Source: Diadema setosum
Taxonomy: Eukaryota; Echinodermata; Echinoidea; Diadematoida; Diadematidae
Assembly: GCA_033980235.1 (NCBI GenBank)
Contig: CM067067.1
Coordinates: 26,744,451 to 26,808,450, forward strand
Reading direction: 5' to 3'
DNA length: 64,000 bases
Made by a program: the position numbers and the translations under genes. The notes beneath the pieces are model-generated. The model saw only the letters and a list, made by a program, of their open reading frames with translations, searched no databases and was not told the DNA's origin. This document shows positions 13,890-25,990 of this stretch, in pieces (position 1 is the first letter of the stretch; every line of letters begins with the position of its first letter).

Positions 13890-15502
13890 AAGCATACAGT
13901 GTACCTGTGACAAACTACAGCATCAAAGCTTGGACAGGACTTGAGCCAAAGATCTGAACCAAAGGGAACATGTCACTCCCTATTTTAAGCTCTCTTTCAG
14001 AGAAGGAATGGACCATTAGAGTGGGAATTTTGTTTAGCAAGAGTTGGTGTGTAGAATGCTTATGGATGTGATATAGAATTAAATCCTTGTCAAATGAAGA
14101 TATGAGCTTACAGCTTGTATTTGACTCTGCACATGATGAAAAGTCAGTGCAGTACCATTCTATTAAATCAATCTCTTGTCACTTTCCAACTTTCTCACTT
14201 CTTGTGTTGATGAGATTATCATCACTTGAGCCATCATGCAGTGGACCTGCTGTATCCCTTCTCCCAAACAGATCACCCCTATGCAAGCATTTCAACCTTA
14301 TCAAAGCCACTATTTTTTGTGTTCATCTCCTTCTACCAGTTGCAGTCAGGTTTATTTCAAAGTCCTCTTGCTGCAACAATCTAAAGCAGAAGAGTTGCAC
14401 TGAGGTAACTCTAAAGGATGCAATTTCAGTGCCAACACATTTTTTTCCCCTGTATTTTGTGAGCAGCCATGCTATTGCCTGTGTACCTTGCCATCCATGA
14501 AATTACACCATAGTGAGAATTGGGTCACAAAGACTGCTTCTGGGTCAATGTGTGATTGATGCTACAAAATAATCAATTTTTCTCCAGAGTCCATATACCA
14601 TGCATGGCTCACTCAATCAGGAAAAAACAAGGAGTGCATACCTGCAGAGCAGATGGCATAGCTTGTATAACAGCATTGGTTCCATACCTTGATTGAAAGA
14701 CAATTATCATAAAAGTTCAAGCACCTGTTCCTCTGTTCATTCTCTTCTGTTCATTTTTTTTTTTTATGTCAAGGAATGTTCTAAAAAAAAAAAAAAAAAA
14801 GAAGTTTCAAGCTACACTCATATTCCTTATAGAAGTGATGGTTATCATGGCCAAATTGTCATATTGCCAAAATGCCAAGAAGACATGTCCATGATTAATG
14901 GGAGTTTCATTAGCCGTCTTTTTAATGGTTATAGCTGTGTAATTGTTAGATTTGTTGGCAGGTTTGTCATTGTCACATGTAATGATGTTGCATAATGTGC
15001 ATCAGCCACCTAAACTAACAGTAGCGTTCATGTGATCTCGACATCACCTATTTTGTACTCGGTGATTTTGTGCTGTGCTGCTCTGAAAATGTGAATTTTT
15101 GTGACTTTAGGAGAAATATGAGTTCTGTCTGTGTTTGCTGAAGATTGTTCATTTGTACATGTATCTTTAAGCAGATATAACACTCTACACACACCTCTGT
15201 AGAGAAAAGTTAATCAAAAGATAATTGAGCAAAAGAGTGTCGTGCAAGCACTACGAATCATCTTCAAAGCTCTGCCATAATAAAAACAAGTCATGATTAC
15301 AAATTTGCCACTCTTTGCTCTTGTCAACTTCTATCATTGGTGCTTTCATTGGACCCTTTTCAAAACAACATCTACAACAACAAAAATCCCACTATCAGAA
15401 AAAGAAAATTTTTGCTTTGCAGATATTCCTTTTGCGTTATGCGAGGAATGCACAGTGTTAAAGCTGATACCCATGCAGAGAATTCCAAGTTCCAACTTAC
15501 CC

Positions 15503-15510
<8 letters not shown>

Positions 15511-15564
<54 letters not shown>
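15511..15564. repeat. (ATT)n microsatellite
   Basis: About 18 ATT repeats. Low-complexity frames over this tract (poly-Ile, poly-Leu) are artefacts. Confidence 0.95.
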
Positions 15565-16582
15565 TTGTAATAGATGCTTAAACTCACTTATGGCTTAGTA
15601 GATCCTCATAATCAATGCAATATCAAACCCTCAAAACACTTGGCTGTACTCTGAACAGCAGATCAGAAACATTGCAATTTCTAGACTGTTATCAGTAGCA
15701 TTGTTATCTAGCAGTGAAAATGGAAAATGGGCAGTCAACTCATTCATAATATCCAATTCTTCTGAAACAGAGCCCAGTTTCGGCCTGGGTCCAAGCTGAG
15801 ATTAGGATCACCCCTTCCTGAGACAGACAAGGACAGTTGCTGTTACTCATCTCATTCAGAAGAGATAATTGACAAATTTCAATCCACGCCCACTGTCATT
15901 CCCTACTTCCTGTGCCTGATAAAATGGCAAAGCCCAAGTACACTACTGTGATATGCTGCAAAGTCCCTGTAAAAATAAATGTGAAGAAAGAAACTTTCAA
16001 TAAAACATGAATGCCTACACACATGAAAGTTTTTTACCTCAAAATTGATGGATCTAAATAACTCGTATGTTGATGTCTGAATCTGTACAAAAATGGACAT
16101 GCCGTGTAGTGATTCCCCATTACTGTAAAAATGGACATTTTTGCGGTGTGGATTTTTTTTTTTTTTTTGGCATTTTGCTCAACCAGAAGCTAGTGCAAAA
16201 ATAAAAGCACACAAATAATTTTGCTGGCCATATGTTCCAACAGTTGATGTCCTGATTTCACGGAATTAAAAACATGCAAAATTCATCTTTAAATGTGAAA
16301 AATTACTCACACAAAAATATCACTTTTGCAGGAGCCTACCTATCTCTTTCTACTAAAATGTCAACAGTTCTATTAAGCAATACAAAAACATACAAACAAA
16401 CAAAGTTTGAACTTCCATTGCTGTCTGGTGGTCACTACTAACAATATGGCATTAATAGAATTGTCTCATTTGGAAAGTATAAATAATACTTTAAGAAGTT
16501 TCTTGTGCAGTGTTAAATCACAATGGAAATTAATGCACTTGTATTTTCCATTTTATGATTATTATGTCAGGGAGAAGAGGAT

Positions 16583-16586
<4 letters not shown>

Positions 16587-16618
<32 letters not shown>

Positions 16619-16632
16619 GAAAGAGAGAGAGA
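16587..16632. repeat. (GA)n-rich microsatellite
   Basis: A GAGAGA tract interrupted by CAGACAGACAGA. Confidence 0.9.
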
Positions 16633-18099
16633 GTGAAAGGGAGAAATGTGATCTACCTTTTGCATGATTAATTCCATTGTAGTCAGAGGAGAATGAGAAA
16701 ATAACTGAGATTAGGGCATTGGCCATGTGTGCTCTGGCTATTTATCAATCATGCTATTACTTCCTGAAGCAGTAAGAAACAATTGGCCTACAGTGTATTT
16801 GACATAAATCCAAATTTTGATAATATCTTACTGTGGACATATTAAAGATGTATTGAATTTTGATTAAAACATATATTAATTTGTTAATGTGTATTTACAA
16901 TTTATAGCTTGAAAAATACATTTATGGACAGTGTTTGACAACTATGGGTCAGATTGTTTTAATTAGTTTAAGAGAGAAATGTCTGAGGTACAATATATCA
17001 GCTAGAAAAATTTGCAGATGCATGAAATTAAGATTCCAACTGTCTCATGAGCTGTAAGAAATGCTGTATGAACCTTGTATATCTATGCACACCCATGGAG
17101 TTCTTCTTCACTCTGACAAGGCATAGGGAATTGTTAGATAATAAGTTGTATGTATGTGATAGAAGTATGGGTGAAGTGGGGGCCTTGAGAAGCAGCGAAG
17201 GGACAGAAGTAACAAAGGGCAGATTTGGGAGAGAAGAATTCCCAGACAAAAGAACACATGGTTATGCCTACAAGAAAGTAGAATCAGTGCGTACTGATCG
17301 ACAATGGAAGGATTTTTTTATGGAGGGATTTGAGGGGGGGGGGGAGGTTGGGGTGGGGGTAGGATACAGAGTTTGGTGAGGAGACTTCCTCAGGGAATGG
17401 AAGGAAGATGTACAGGGGAAAAAATGCAAATCATTCTTATCCTGAGTGCCCCATGCCAGATGTGAGGTAGCACAGAGTCCTCTGTCTGCAACTCGGGCAA
17501 GAATGACATTTCCTGCTTCATATGATAATCGCCCTAGTAAACTGACATGGTGTAACAACTCCTACCCCCCGCCGCCCAAGTAATCAATTAAAGAAAAGTA
17601 CGCTAGTAGCGACACATCCCTGAAGCCACTTCTAATTTGAACATCCTCTGCTTGCTATTGCCCAGACCTAGTTTACTCTTGTGTTTTGTTTGTTTTGTTT
17701 TTGCTTTTGTTTTTTGGTTTAAAAGAAATTGAAGGGAAGGGATGCTGGATAGATGGGAATTTGCCCCATCTGCGTTGCTGGACAGGATGTGGGAGTTCTC
17801 TTGTGTAATTGATGCTCCCCTTGATTTGCAGTGATTAAATGTTTCATTGCCATACAAGTTATTTTTGTGGACGTAGGTGAACCACACGTACCGTGAGGAA
17901 GGAAACCATTAATCTACTGATGAGTGGGCTCCTGTGAAGCTCAAATAGTTGCTTGCTGATAGTGTCCCCCAACCCCCTCCACACACACACTCACAAAACT
18001 TTAAAGGCAATTTTGTTTGAGGCTTTGTGTGAGTCCCTGTTGGCACTTTGCTGATCAAGAGCTCATCAAGCCTGGCAAGTAAAGAGTGAAGCCCAAGTG

Positions 18100-18934
18100 C
18101 AGGCCTCGAATTAACCGACGGCCACCGACAGCCATGGCCGTCGGTGCCCCTCTCGTTGGCCGCAATGCCTTTTTTTCCTTGATCAAAGTTACGGCAAAAA
18201 AAAATCTTCCCTTTTTCTTGTGGCCGTGGTGCCCTTTTAGAATGAAAGTTATTATTTATGACGTATAATATGCCCTTTCTCAAAGTCTACACTTTAATAA
18301 GCTTGAACAACTTTCCTGATCTCAAATATCTACCTTCAGTTCACTCGCGTCCCAATATATCTGTTTCCAACTCAAAGTATCTTTCCGCGATACGAGACGA
18401 CGTGTAGAAGTCTACGTACATGTACGCCCGACCGGCTTTTACCGTCCCGACTGCCTCCGCAGCGCAGCGGCCATAGAGTTACTAGCTAGGCAGTGGCAGG
18501 CCGGAGCAAGTGGTCGCAAGCCATGCTAAAAAAATGGCAGGCCTGTCGGGACGGCTGCGAGCATTGCCATCTCTCTCGCTCTGCATTCATGCCCGCATGC
18601 TCAAAGCAAAATGGCGCCGGAAGTGCTCCAAAGCGAGGGCGGCGTACGCGTTGAGAACGTACTGTGTTACAGAACCTACATCGTATTGCATATGGCCTAC
18701 TGCCTAACGTCGTCTGCTGCGGAGAGATCTTATGCGTGCGTGCGCCGCTGGAGTGTAGCAGCACGGTCGATAGCATACAGCTCTATGGGGCATTCACATC
18801 ACGTATAAACACCCAACATGCCCTTTCCAATGTGGCCTTGGTACCCCTCTGACTGACCTAAGTGCCCTGGCCTCTTGGAAAAAGTGCCCTTTTCTAAATG
18901 GCCTTGCCCCTCCAAAATCCTATTTCGAGGCCTG
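18100..18934. mobile_element. hAT-like MITE with CAGGCCTCGAA ends
   Basis: The inverted ends are CAGGCCTCGAATTA and TATTTCGAGGCCTG. A direct repeat CAAGTG flanks both sides (18094-18099 and 18935-18940), a shortened target duplication compared with the usual 8 bp. A near-perfect internal palindrome around CCATGG lies at 18122-18147. The element is GC- and CpG-rich unlike its surroundings, and has no transposase frame. The small frames inside are judged spurious. Confidence 0.68.
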
Positions 18935-18940
18935 CAAGTG

Positions 18941-21900
18941 AAATATAAAATGCCAAAGTTAACACTGAGCAAGAACAGTGCAGGCAAGTTTCAGAAATTG
19001 GTTGACCACCCATCTTTACTTTCTCAGATGAATCATCCACAACCAAAGGAGAAGGTTCCTGTAAAATATGTGTAGAGTGTAAAGCACACGTGGAAATCAA
19101 TTAGGTAAGGAAAGACAACCTAGAATAAGATATACTTAAAGAAGAGGAAAAGAATAAAATATAAAATAAAATAAGATAAAAGGGAGGAATAGATGGATCA
19201 AGCAGAGGGGAACAAGAAGAAAATGTAGACTCACATTTATCATTGACAGTTTCAGTTCCCCAAGATCTGAAGGTAGAAGTGGCATAAACTGTGAAAGTCC
19301 AGAGTGAATGTATTTACCAGTGTGACCTACAAATGTACAGAGAGAGGAAAGTTGAAATGAAAAATGACAAAAAAACAAAAAACAAAAACAAGATCAAGCC
19401 TACCATTTCTCTCAGATGCATGGAAAGAGATCATTGTTGTTTGCTTTCCTTGATCAATTTTGTGTTGGCAAAATCATCCTTAACTGCTCACATCAGGTGC
19501 CATTGTGACATTTCTTGAATGTTTGTAATCTTAAGTTATGACAAGAAGTACCGAATTATCTAATTACAGGGATATGGTAAATGGAACAAATTAGTATCTG
19601 TAGTCAGTCAGGATTACAGCCAAATCATTGAATGCTTGGCAAGAAATGAAAATGAAAATGTAACAAGTTGATAAGAAACACTCCTTATGATAAGAGGAAA
19701 TTAGAAAGCTGTTTACATTGTATCTGTTACGGAATATTCCTGTGTACAAAAGAATTATTAAAGGTATTTATCTTTACTTTGTGTGCCAATTTTGAACTTT
19801 TTTTCTACATTTGATTCGGAAAGTTATGTCTTATATAGCAGTGTATACATATTGTTAGAATAATGTTTATAAAAGCTTTTTTGATAGGTCAAAAACCTTT
19901 TGTCAAAGTTGTTGCACTCAAATATTGCACCCCATACACAAAAAATGGATCCTGCACTTGCCATTTTCTCGTTCAACTCCCCTATGGAGTATATGGGCCA
20001 CACTGCCAGTTTCTGATGCACACATTTCTGTCCAGTCCATTCATATTCCTGGAGATAGTGAGAAACAATTGGGACAGAGTGTCCTGCTGGAGAATACCAG
20101 TGTAATGAAAATGATGGAACTTTCTTTTGACAGTGCAGTTTGCTATCTGCTGGATCACAACATATCCATTAAACATACCAGTCAAAGTATAGAACATTAC
20201 AAAGTGAACAAAAAAAGGGTAATTCCTCAATCATCTTCTGAAGATGTGAAAATAATGTCAATTTATAATGCTTAATAACTTCCTGAAGTCACAACGCTAC
20301 TCTTTTCCCCATCTTTCAATGGACAGTTCCTTCACTAAGTCATTAATTGTATGCTCAAAAAGTGATTGTTGCAAATTAGCAATAGGGCCATCTTCCCCTT
20401 TCTGCTTTTTTTTTTTTTTTTATATGTGTAGAGCCAACAATATTGATGACTTACCTGTTTTCTCATTTCCCCCTCCCCCCCCCCCAACTGTCATCCCCAT
20501 AATTTATTCTTTGCATCTGAAGCTCAGTCAAAACTTTGCGCAAGTTGCACCCTAGCATTGGAGAATTCTACAGGTGTGCACAGGGACTTTTGTTTGTTGA
20601 TGGCAGGTATTAATTGGTGCTCTCCCTAGCTGTGCAGGTGTGTGCTTGTATAACGCCAGGCCTCGTGCAGCCACGCTCGACTGTATTTCAGTTCCTACTT
20701 GTGAGGGGCAGAGTAGAGAAAGATAATATTGACTTAGCCTCGTAGATGGTGCCTCCCTGTCCTTTTTTTTTTCCCTGTAGTGCTCTTAATATCATTGCTG
20801 TTGAATCAAGGGGAAAAAAATGGGGATGAGATATGTCATTGATGTAACACAATAGAGTGGTATGATGCTCACTGTAGGCAAGTCAAAGCAACAACAACAA
20901 AATAGGTAGAATATTATATTGTCAAATGTTATATATTACCTCTTCTATCAATTTGTAATGCGTAGTTGATTGTAAGATCTGTTGATGAGTCCTGCATAAG
21001 CAATTATGATGTCTTGGAAGGATCTGGTTTCTGGACTTCAGAACTTTTAAGGAATCTATTTTGTTGTGCTCCTGACGGTGCAAATAAAATTTTGGTAGCA
21101 TGGTGGCAGACCAGATAGGTATGTTTGGTAGTTCACCATTAGCACATTGAGTCTAGTTGAGTCTTTTCTGTTCATTTTGAATCAGAACTCGCAAGTGAAT
21201 AGAGGGGATTTCCACACAGTGTGATGTGCACCAGAATATAACTGAATGCATTGATGCATCAGGCTAGTATCATGAATATAAATCTCTGCTTTCCCTATTT
21301 GTTGTTGCTGGAAACCGAAGGCAGTCAGTAATGCATACCCTCTCTGTAAGAGTACACTTTCTTGCTTCATCATCCTGCAAAAGTGCGTGCGGCATCCACA
21401 ATGGACTCGGGTTTTTCAATATACGAGATCTCATTCAGGTGCATGAATTTCTCTCCTCTCACCCCATGCACCCACTTCCATTGGCTGTCCATCACTCAAG
21501 ATTGACAAGTCTCCAGGTGGTATGGGTGTGAAGCAGTGAGGGGAAGCCAACAGGAGTGACAGCCTGTGTGTACAGTACCAACCAAATCACAAAGATTGCA
21601 TGAGAAACTCGCCGAGTTTGTGATTGACAAGTGCGTACATTTTCCACCGATCACTTTGATACCAAAGAACAATTCTGTCCAAAAGCTCGGGAGTGTTTGC
21701 TCAGTTCTGATTGTGACAGGAACAATGCTGCAACAGTTTAGGTCGATCAATTACTGTCTCTCTCTAAAACAGGGAGTTGATGGAAGGGTTGATTACTTGC
21801 AAATAACCCATTTGAAGTACCTGCCAAATTAATCATCAGTGACATGTGTATGAAATGTATGGATAGGAGGGGGTAGTGATTGCTAGGTTTATTACAGAGG

Positions 21901-24294
21901 CAAATGTATTCCATCAGTGTCACGCAATTTCTCACCAGATTATTCATGATCCAATAAATGGAAAACTGATTAGGAAAAGGGAGTTTACCATATCTTATTC
22001 TTAATCTCAGTTCTGGTTAAAATACAGAGACACAAAGAGAGAGAAAGAGAGAACAGGTATTCAAACTGGCTGGAATCACTGTGATAAATCAGCTGAATGT
22101 GAACATTCCCAGTGGACGTACTTCAGTCAGGGCCCCTGGTTTGTAAACATTGGCGTACATTTCCCCCTGACTCTCTTTCTTTCTCTCTCTTCTTCTCTCT
22201 GTCTCTCTAAGTCTCTTTGTCTCTTTCTTGTTCTCTTTTCTTTTATCACAACAGTGTTTATCATAGAGGGTCCCAAAGCCAATCCAAAGCAAGGAGGCTT
22301 GATTAAATGAGATTTTAGGTCGAGAGATAGCTTCAATCATTGTTTAGGTTCAAAAGAGAAAGAAAGAGAAGAACAAAAAACCTTTGATACTTCCCTCTCT
22401 TGTCGCGACTTTGTTCTTTGCCTGACAATCGAATGTAAAACTTTGCTTCCATTTGTGCAGCACAGATCAGTATTGCTCTCTCAATGGTGTCACCAGGTCA
22501 TTCTGGGTAAACGACTGCAATTATAAGATTGTTACAGGTTTTCATAGAAGCCTTCTGGGATTTCGTTAAGCCTCTGAAACCTGATTGGCTAATGAATGGC
22601 TGTTTGTATGGCTTTCTTTCTCAGAGACAATTCATCAAAATGACATAGGAGTGTCAGCATCAAACCACTTTTTGTTAATAAGAACAATATGGCAGCATTC
22701 TAACTGACAACCATGAACAATACTGGCATACTGCAGCATTTCTACAGTATTTCTTGCTGACAAGGACCATTTCACAGCATCTAAAGAGTTACATGTACAG
22801 TTCATGCTGCCTGCCTAGGCACGACATACTATACTACTGGCTGAAAATGTCACCCCTTGAGTGCTTAGTTTACATGCAACTCTCGTAAAGATCCCAATGC
22901 ATTTGTCAATCCGAATTTTGGAGAATGTATCTAAAAAAAAAAAAGTGTATTGACTGAAAATAACAAAAGCAAATTGGTGCAAAAATTTGTACAAATTTAA
23001 TCGGTGCTGAGGAAAAGATGTCATATTGAGTAGCTCCTTTGCAAATTCAGAAACATAACAGAAGGGTTATTTAAAAAGGTATGATCACTTACAAGTCACG
23101 TATTTGAAATTACGCAGTGTTTTTTGAGCAACACATTGGTTACAGATAGTGCTTCAGAGCATTGGGTGCACGCAGGCACATAAGAGTAGGTATAGATTAC
23201 CTAGATGAATAAACTTGAAACTTGTTATCATGCATGCATGTGTTGTGGTTTCAACTGGACGAATGTAAGGGCCAGTGATAAACCGGTCTACATTGCATGA
23301 TTGCATGATGTATGTATATACAAAACGTGATGTATCGGTACAGAATGTCAACCCAACAAGAGATGGCACAAATGTTGTCCGTTTGTGGAGTCAGTTGGAA
23401 TTTTTGAGATGAAAATAGTTATGATATGTGTTTTTGAGTGGTGTATGTGTCGATAGCATACACAAAAGTCCTCACCCTGTGGTGCCTTTTAAACTTTGTT
23501 TGCTCAGTATTCCATACACAAGTGCTGATGTAGAAGGATGATCTTCTTTGTCTATATGCAGAAAGAACTCTGCTTCTATAGAGTTTGCATACAAAGCTAT
23601 CCAAATCTATTGAAGAGTCTTTTCAAACAGTATTGACACAAATCATAGTGAGTAGAGTTTAACAAAGAAATAGGTTATTGGATTAGTAAAAAAGTGTTTA
23701 AAAATGGCTATTTAAATCAGAAGGAAAGGATATCATCTGTTACAGATATGTAGGCACATCTGAAGTCTAACAGTGAATGTGTTTGTATACAGATTGCTCT
23801 TCTATTTCATAATACCCCAATGCTACATTATGGCTAAATTGTTATTAGTGCCCTTTGTAATATCTCAACAGATAATGTACCTCCATGATTCCTGTAGGAA
23901 ATAGTTACATAAGACCTTGTGATGAATACATCAATAGATAATACCAGCCGTATTTTGCAAATGATTTGCATCTAAGGACACTGACATCTGTTTTGAATGC
24001 ACAAACGGTGTCCTTTGGCAGATTATGGTGATGGAGAAAATAAAAGCTTCTGACAGAAGCTAGATTTCACCCACAATCATGCTGCAAATAGCATAATGCT
24101 GATGGCCTTAATTTTTTTCCATGTAAGGTCACACATCTATGATAAAGTTAATGGATAAAGTATGTTTTGCTGTGTTTAATGACGATGTAATGTAGAAAGC
24201 AAATTTTTTGATCATCAGTATTTCCAGTTAAGTATCATTCCATGAAAACTTGCAAGATTGGAAGTAGCAGATACCAAAGGTTAGAGAGCTCAGC
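18941..24294. other. Non-coding stretch, nothing distinctive
   Basis: Mixed-composition DNA with short CT and GA patches (22020-22055, 22172-22235). No conserved protein motif, RNA gene or well-formed element was seen. Confidence 0.45.
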
Positions 24295-24875
24295 TTAAAG
24301 GAGAATTTCACCTTGATAAACATGTGAATTGAGAGAATGCAGCAATATCAGTAGAACATACCATTGTAATTTGAATAAATCAGACAATCCCTTCAAAAGT
24401 TATGATTTTTTTTTAATGTAATTCAGTGCTGCCTTCACTGAATGAGAAGACTTCAATGGCTTTTGATGTCACATGTAAGAATGATATATTATCTAAAAAA
24501 TATAAAGGAAATTTAATGTTTTCAATTTTCTCACAAAATAAAAAAGCACTTGACTTGCCTGTTTTAAAAAAGTAGGGGGAATAATATTACCCTTACCATA
24601 TAATGTGAGTAACAACTCGAGGGAATGTGTACTTTCTCAATTTTGTGGAATTCTCTTTACATTTTCCTTACATCATTCTACATATGCACACATTTTGTAC
24701 ATCATAAACTAGTAGTCGTCTCATCCAGCAGTGACTGCACAGAGACTTTAAAAATTCATAACTTTTAAAGGATTGTCTGAGTTTCCTCAAACTTTCACCG
24801 ATGTGTTCTGCTGATATTGCTGGATTCACTCAATCCACATGTACATGTATATTAAGGTAAACTTGTCCTACAAGG
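24295..24875. mobile_element. Long-inverted-repeat MITE (AAAGGA-type), 580 bp
   Basis: The left arm contains ATTGAGAGAATGCAGCAATA, TCAGTAGAACA and AAATCAGACAATCC. The right arm holds their counterparts GGATTGTCTGAGTTT, TGTTCTGCTGATATTGCTGG and CACTCAATCCACATG in inverted order. Arms of well over 100 bp flank a central AT-rich spacer. No coding frame is present. Confidence 0.72.
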
Positions 24876-25286
24876 AAACATAAAAAAAGAGTGCCAAAAA
24901 CACATGACGCTATGGATGAAGATCAGGTAAACATTATTTCTTTTGTGCATTCTTTTTGAAAGCAGTGAACACCACAGGCAAATTGTGCTTGTGCTGTATG
25001 TTGTTTATGGGTTCTCAACAACAGCTGAAAATATTACATGAATTTATATCTTTCAGATCATCATGGAAACCTGTCCAAATATTACTACCTGCTATAACAT
25101 GGACATTTACCAATTTCATATTTGAATTTTTCTGGCTTATAATCATGACAAAAAGTTCGGTGACATCCTCCATAGGAAACAAGCGTTTTTAAATGCACCG
25201 CGCAGAGCGCACAATCAGGTATAGGACATTTACACGGACTCTCAACTTTACGAACTCATACCTCCCAGAATATGTCTTTTTGCTTA

Positions 25287-25767
25287 AATGCACCTGGCTT
25301 TTATGAAAATCTAGATTTCAAGCTCGCTCTACATACCTCATTTGTAGAGTTTTGTGAAAATTTTACATCGGTACCTTTCGAGTTGAAAATTATGTGTCAT
25401 TTCTCACTCAAACGCAATCAGCTCTACGACAACACGCAATTTTACATTGACGGCGCGGTGTGCCAACTGTGAGCCTGAAGGCCATTTTGGAAGGGTTATT
25501 TTACTGCCATACCTGTTGTTTTTGTACAATGCACCTGCCTAGTGGGTTGCAGCAAATACTCACGTGTATTTATACTGAGTTTGCAGGAATTTCGTGAAAC
25601 TTCGCCATCGGTACCTTTTCAATATTCATAAACCATGTCAGTTTAGCCCCGAGTGAATAACCCACCAATATGTTCATACACTAAAGTCCCTGCGTGCTTC
25701 TCACTTGAATACGCTACGCTGATTGGCTAATGTCATTGGCCTTATGAGGTCGCATCGGGTCAGCGCG
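25287..25767. repeat. Diverged tandem duplication of a ~240-bp unit
   Basis: AATGCACCTG occurs at 25287 and 25528, and CATCGGTACCTTT at 25366 and 25606, a constant offset of about 240 bases. TTTGTGAAAATTTTACATCG in the first unit corresponds to TTCGTGAAACTTCGCCATCG in the second. Confidence 0.5.
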
Positions 25768-25990
25768 TGATCTTGACGTAGCGCGTATGCAAAGTCGTGA
25801 CGTGACAATAGGTGCGCGTGTCTTTATTACAGTACTATTCAGATTTCATTAACACATTAGCTCAACGTAGCATTTGCGGCACGTGATTGCATCATGAATA
25901 TGTATTATTCTTTAACGCTCAACGCACTGTGATTGGTGGTATGCAAATGACGGATCTACGTCATAGCTCATTATCTGTTTGTCACCGTTC
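25700..25990. promoter_or_regulatory. CpG-rich cluster of CCAAT and CRE-like motifs
   Basis: CTGATTGGCTAATG and TCATTGGCC at 25720-25742 and GTGATTGGTGG near 25929 are CCAAT boxes in reverse. TTGACGTAG, GTGACGTGAC and CTACGTCAT are CRE-like, and GCACGTGATT is E-box-like. The cluster is promoter-like by content, but no transcript or reading frame could be tied to it. Other CpG-rich patches in this window are transposon bodies, so a repeat origin is equally possible. Confidence 0.25.

Larger units (their letters stand above)
13890..18093. other. Non-coding stretch
   Basis: It contains the ATT and GA microsatellites and a G-rich patch at 17335-17360. A TACTGTAAAAATGGACATTT sequence at 16122 resembles the left end of a TACTGTA-type MITE, but no matching right end was found. 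No gene is supported. Confidence 0.45.

Noticed and set aside
14087..14500. 137-codon frame, plus strand
   Set aside because: No ATG start at the frame's beginning, no recognisable domain and no splice context; probably spurious.
15293..15598. Frames over the ATT microsatellite on both strands
   Set aside because: They are translations of the trinucleotide repeat (poly-Leu or poly-Ile).
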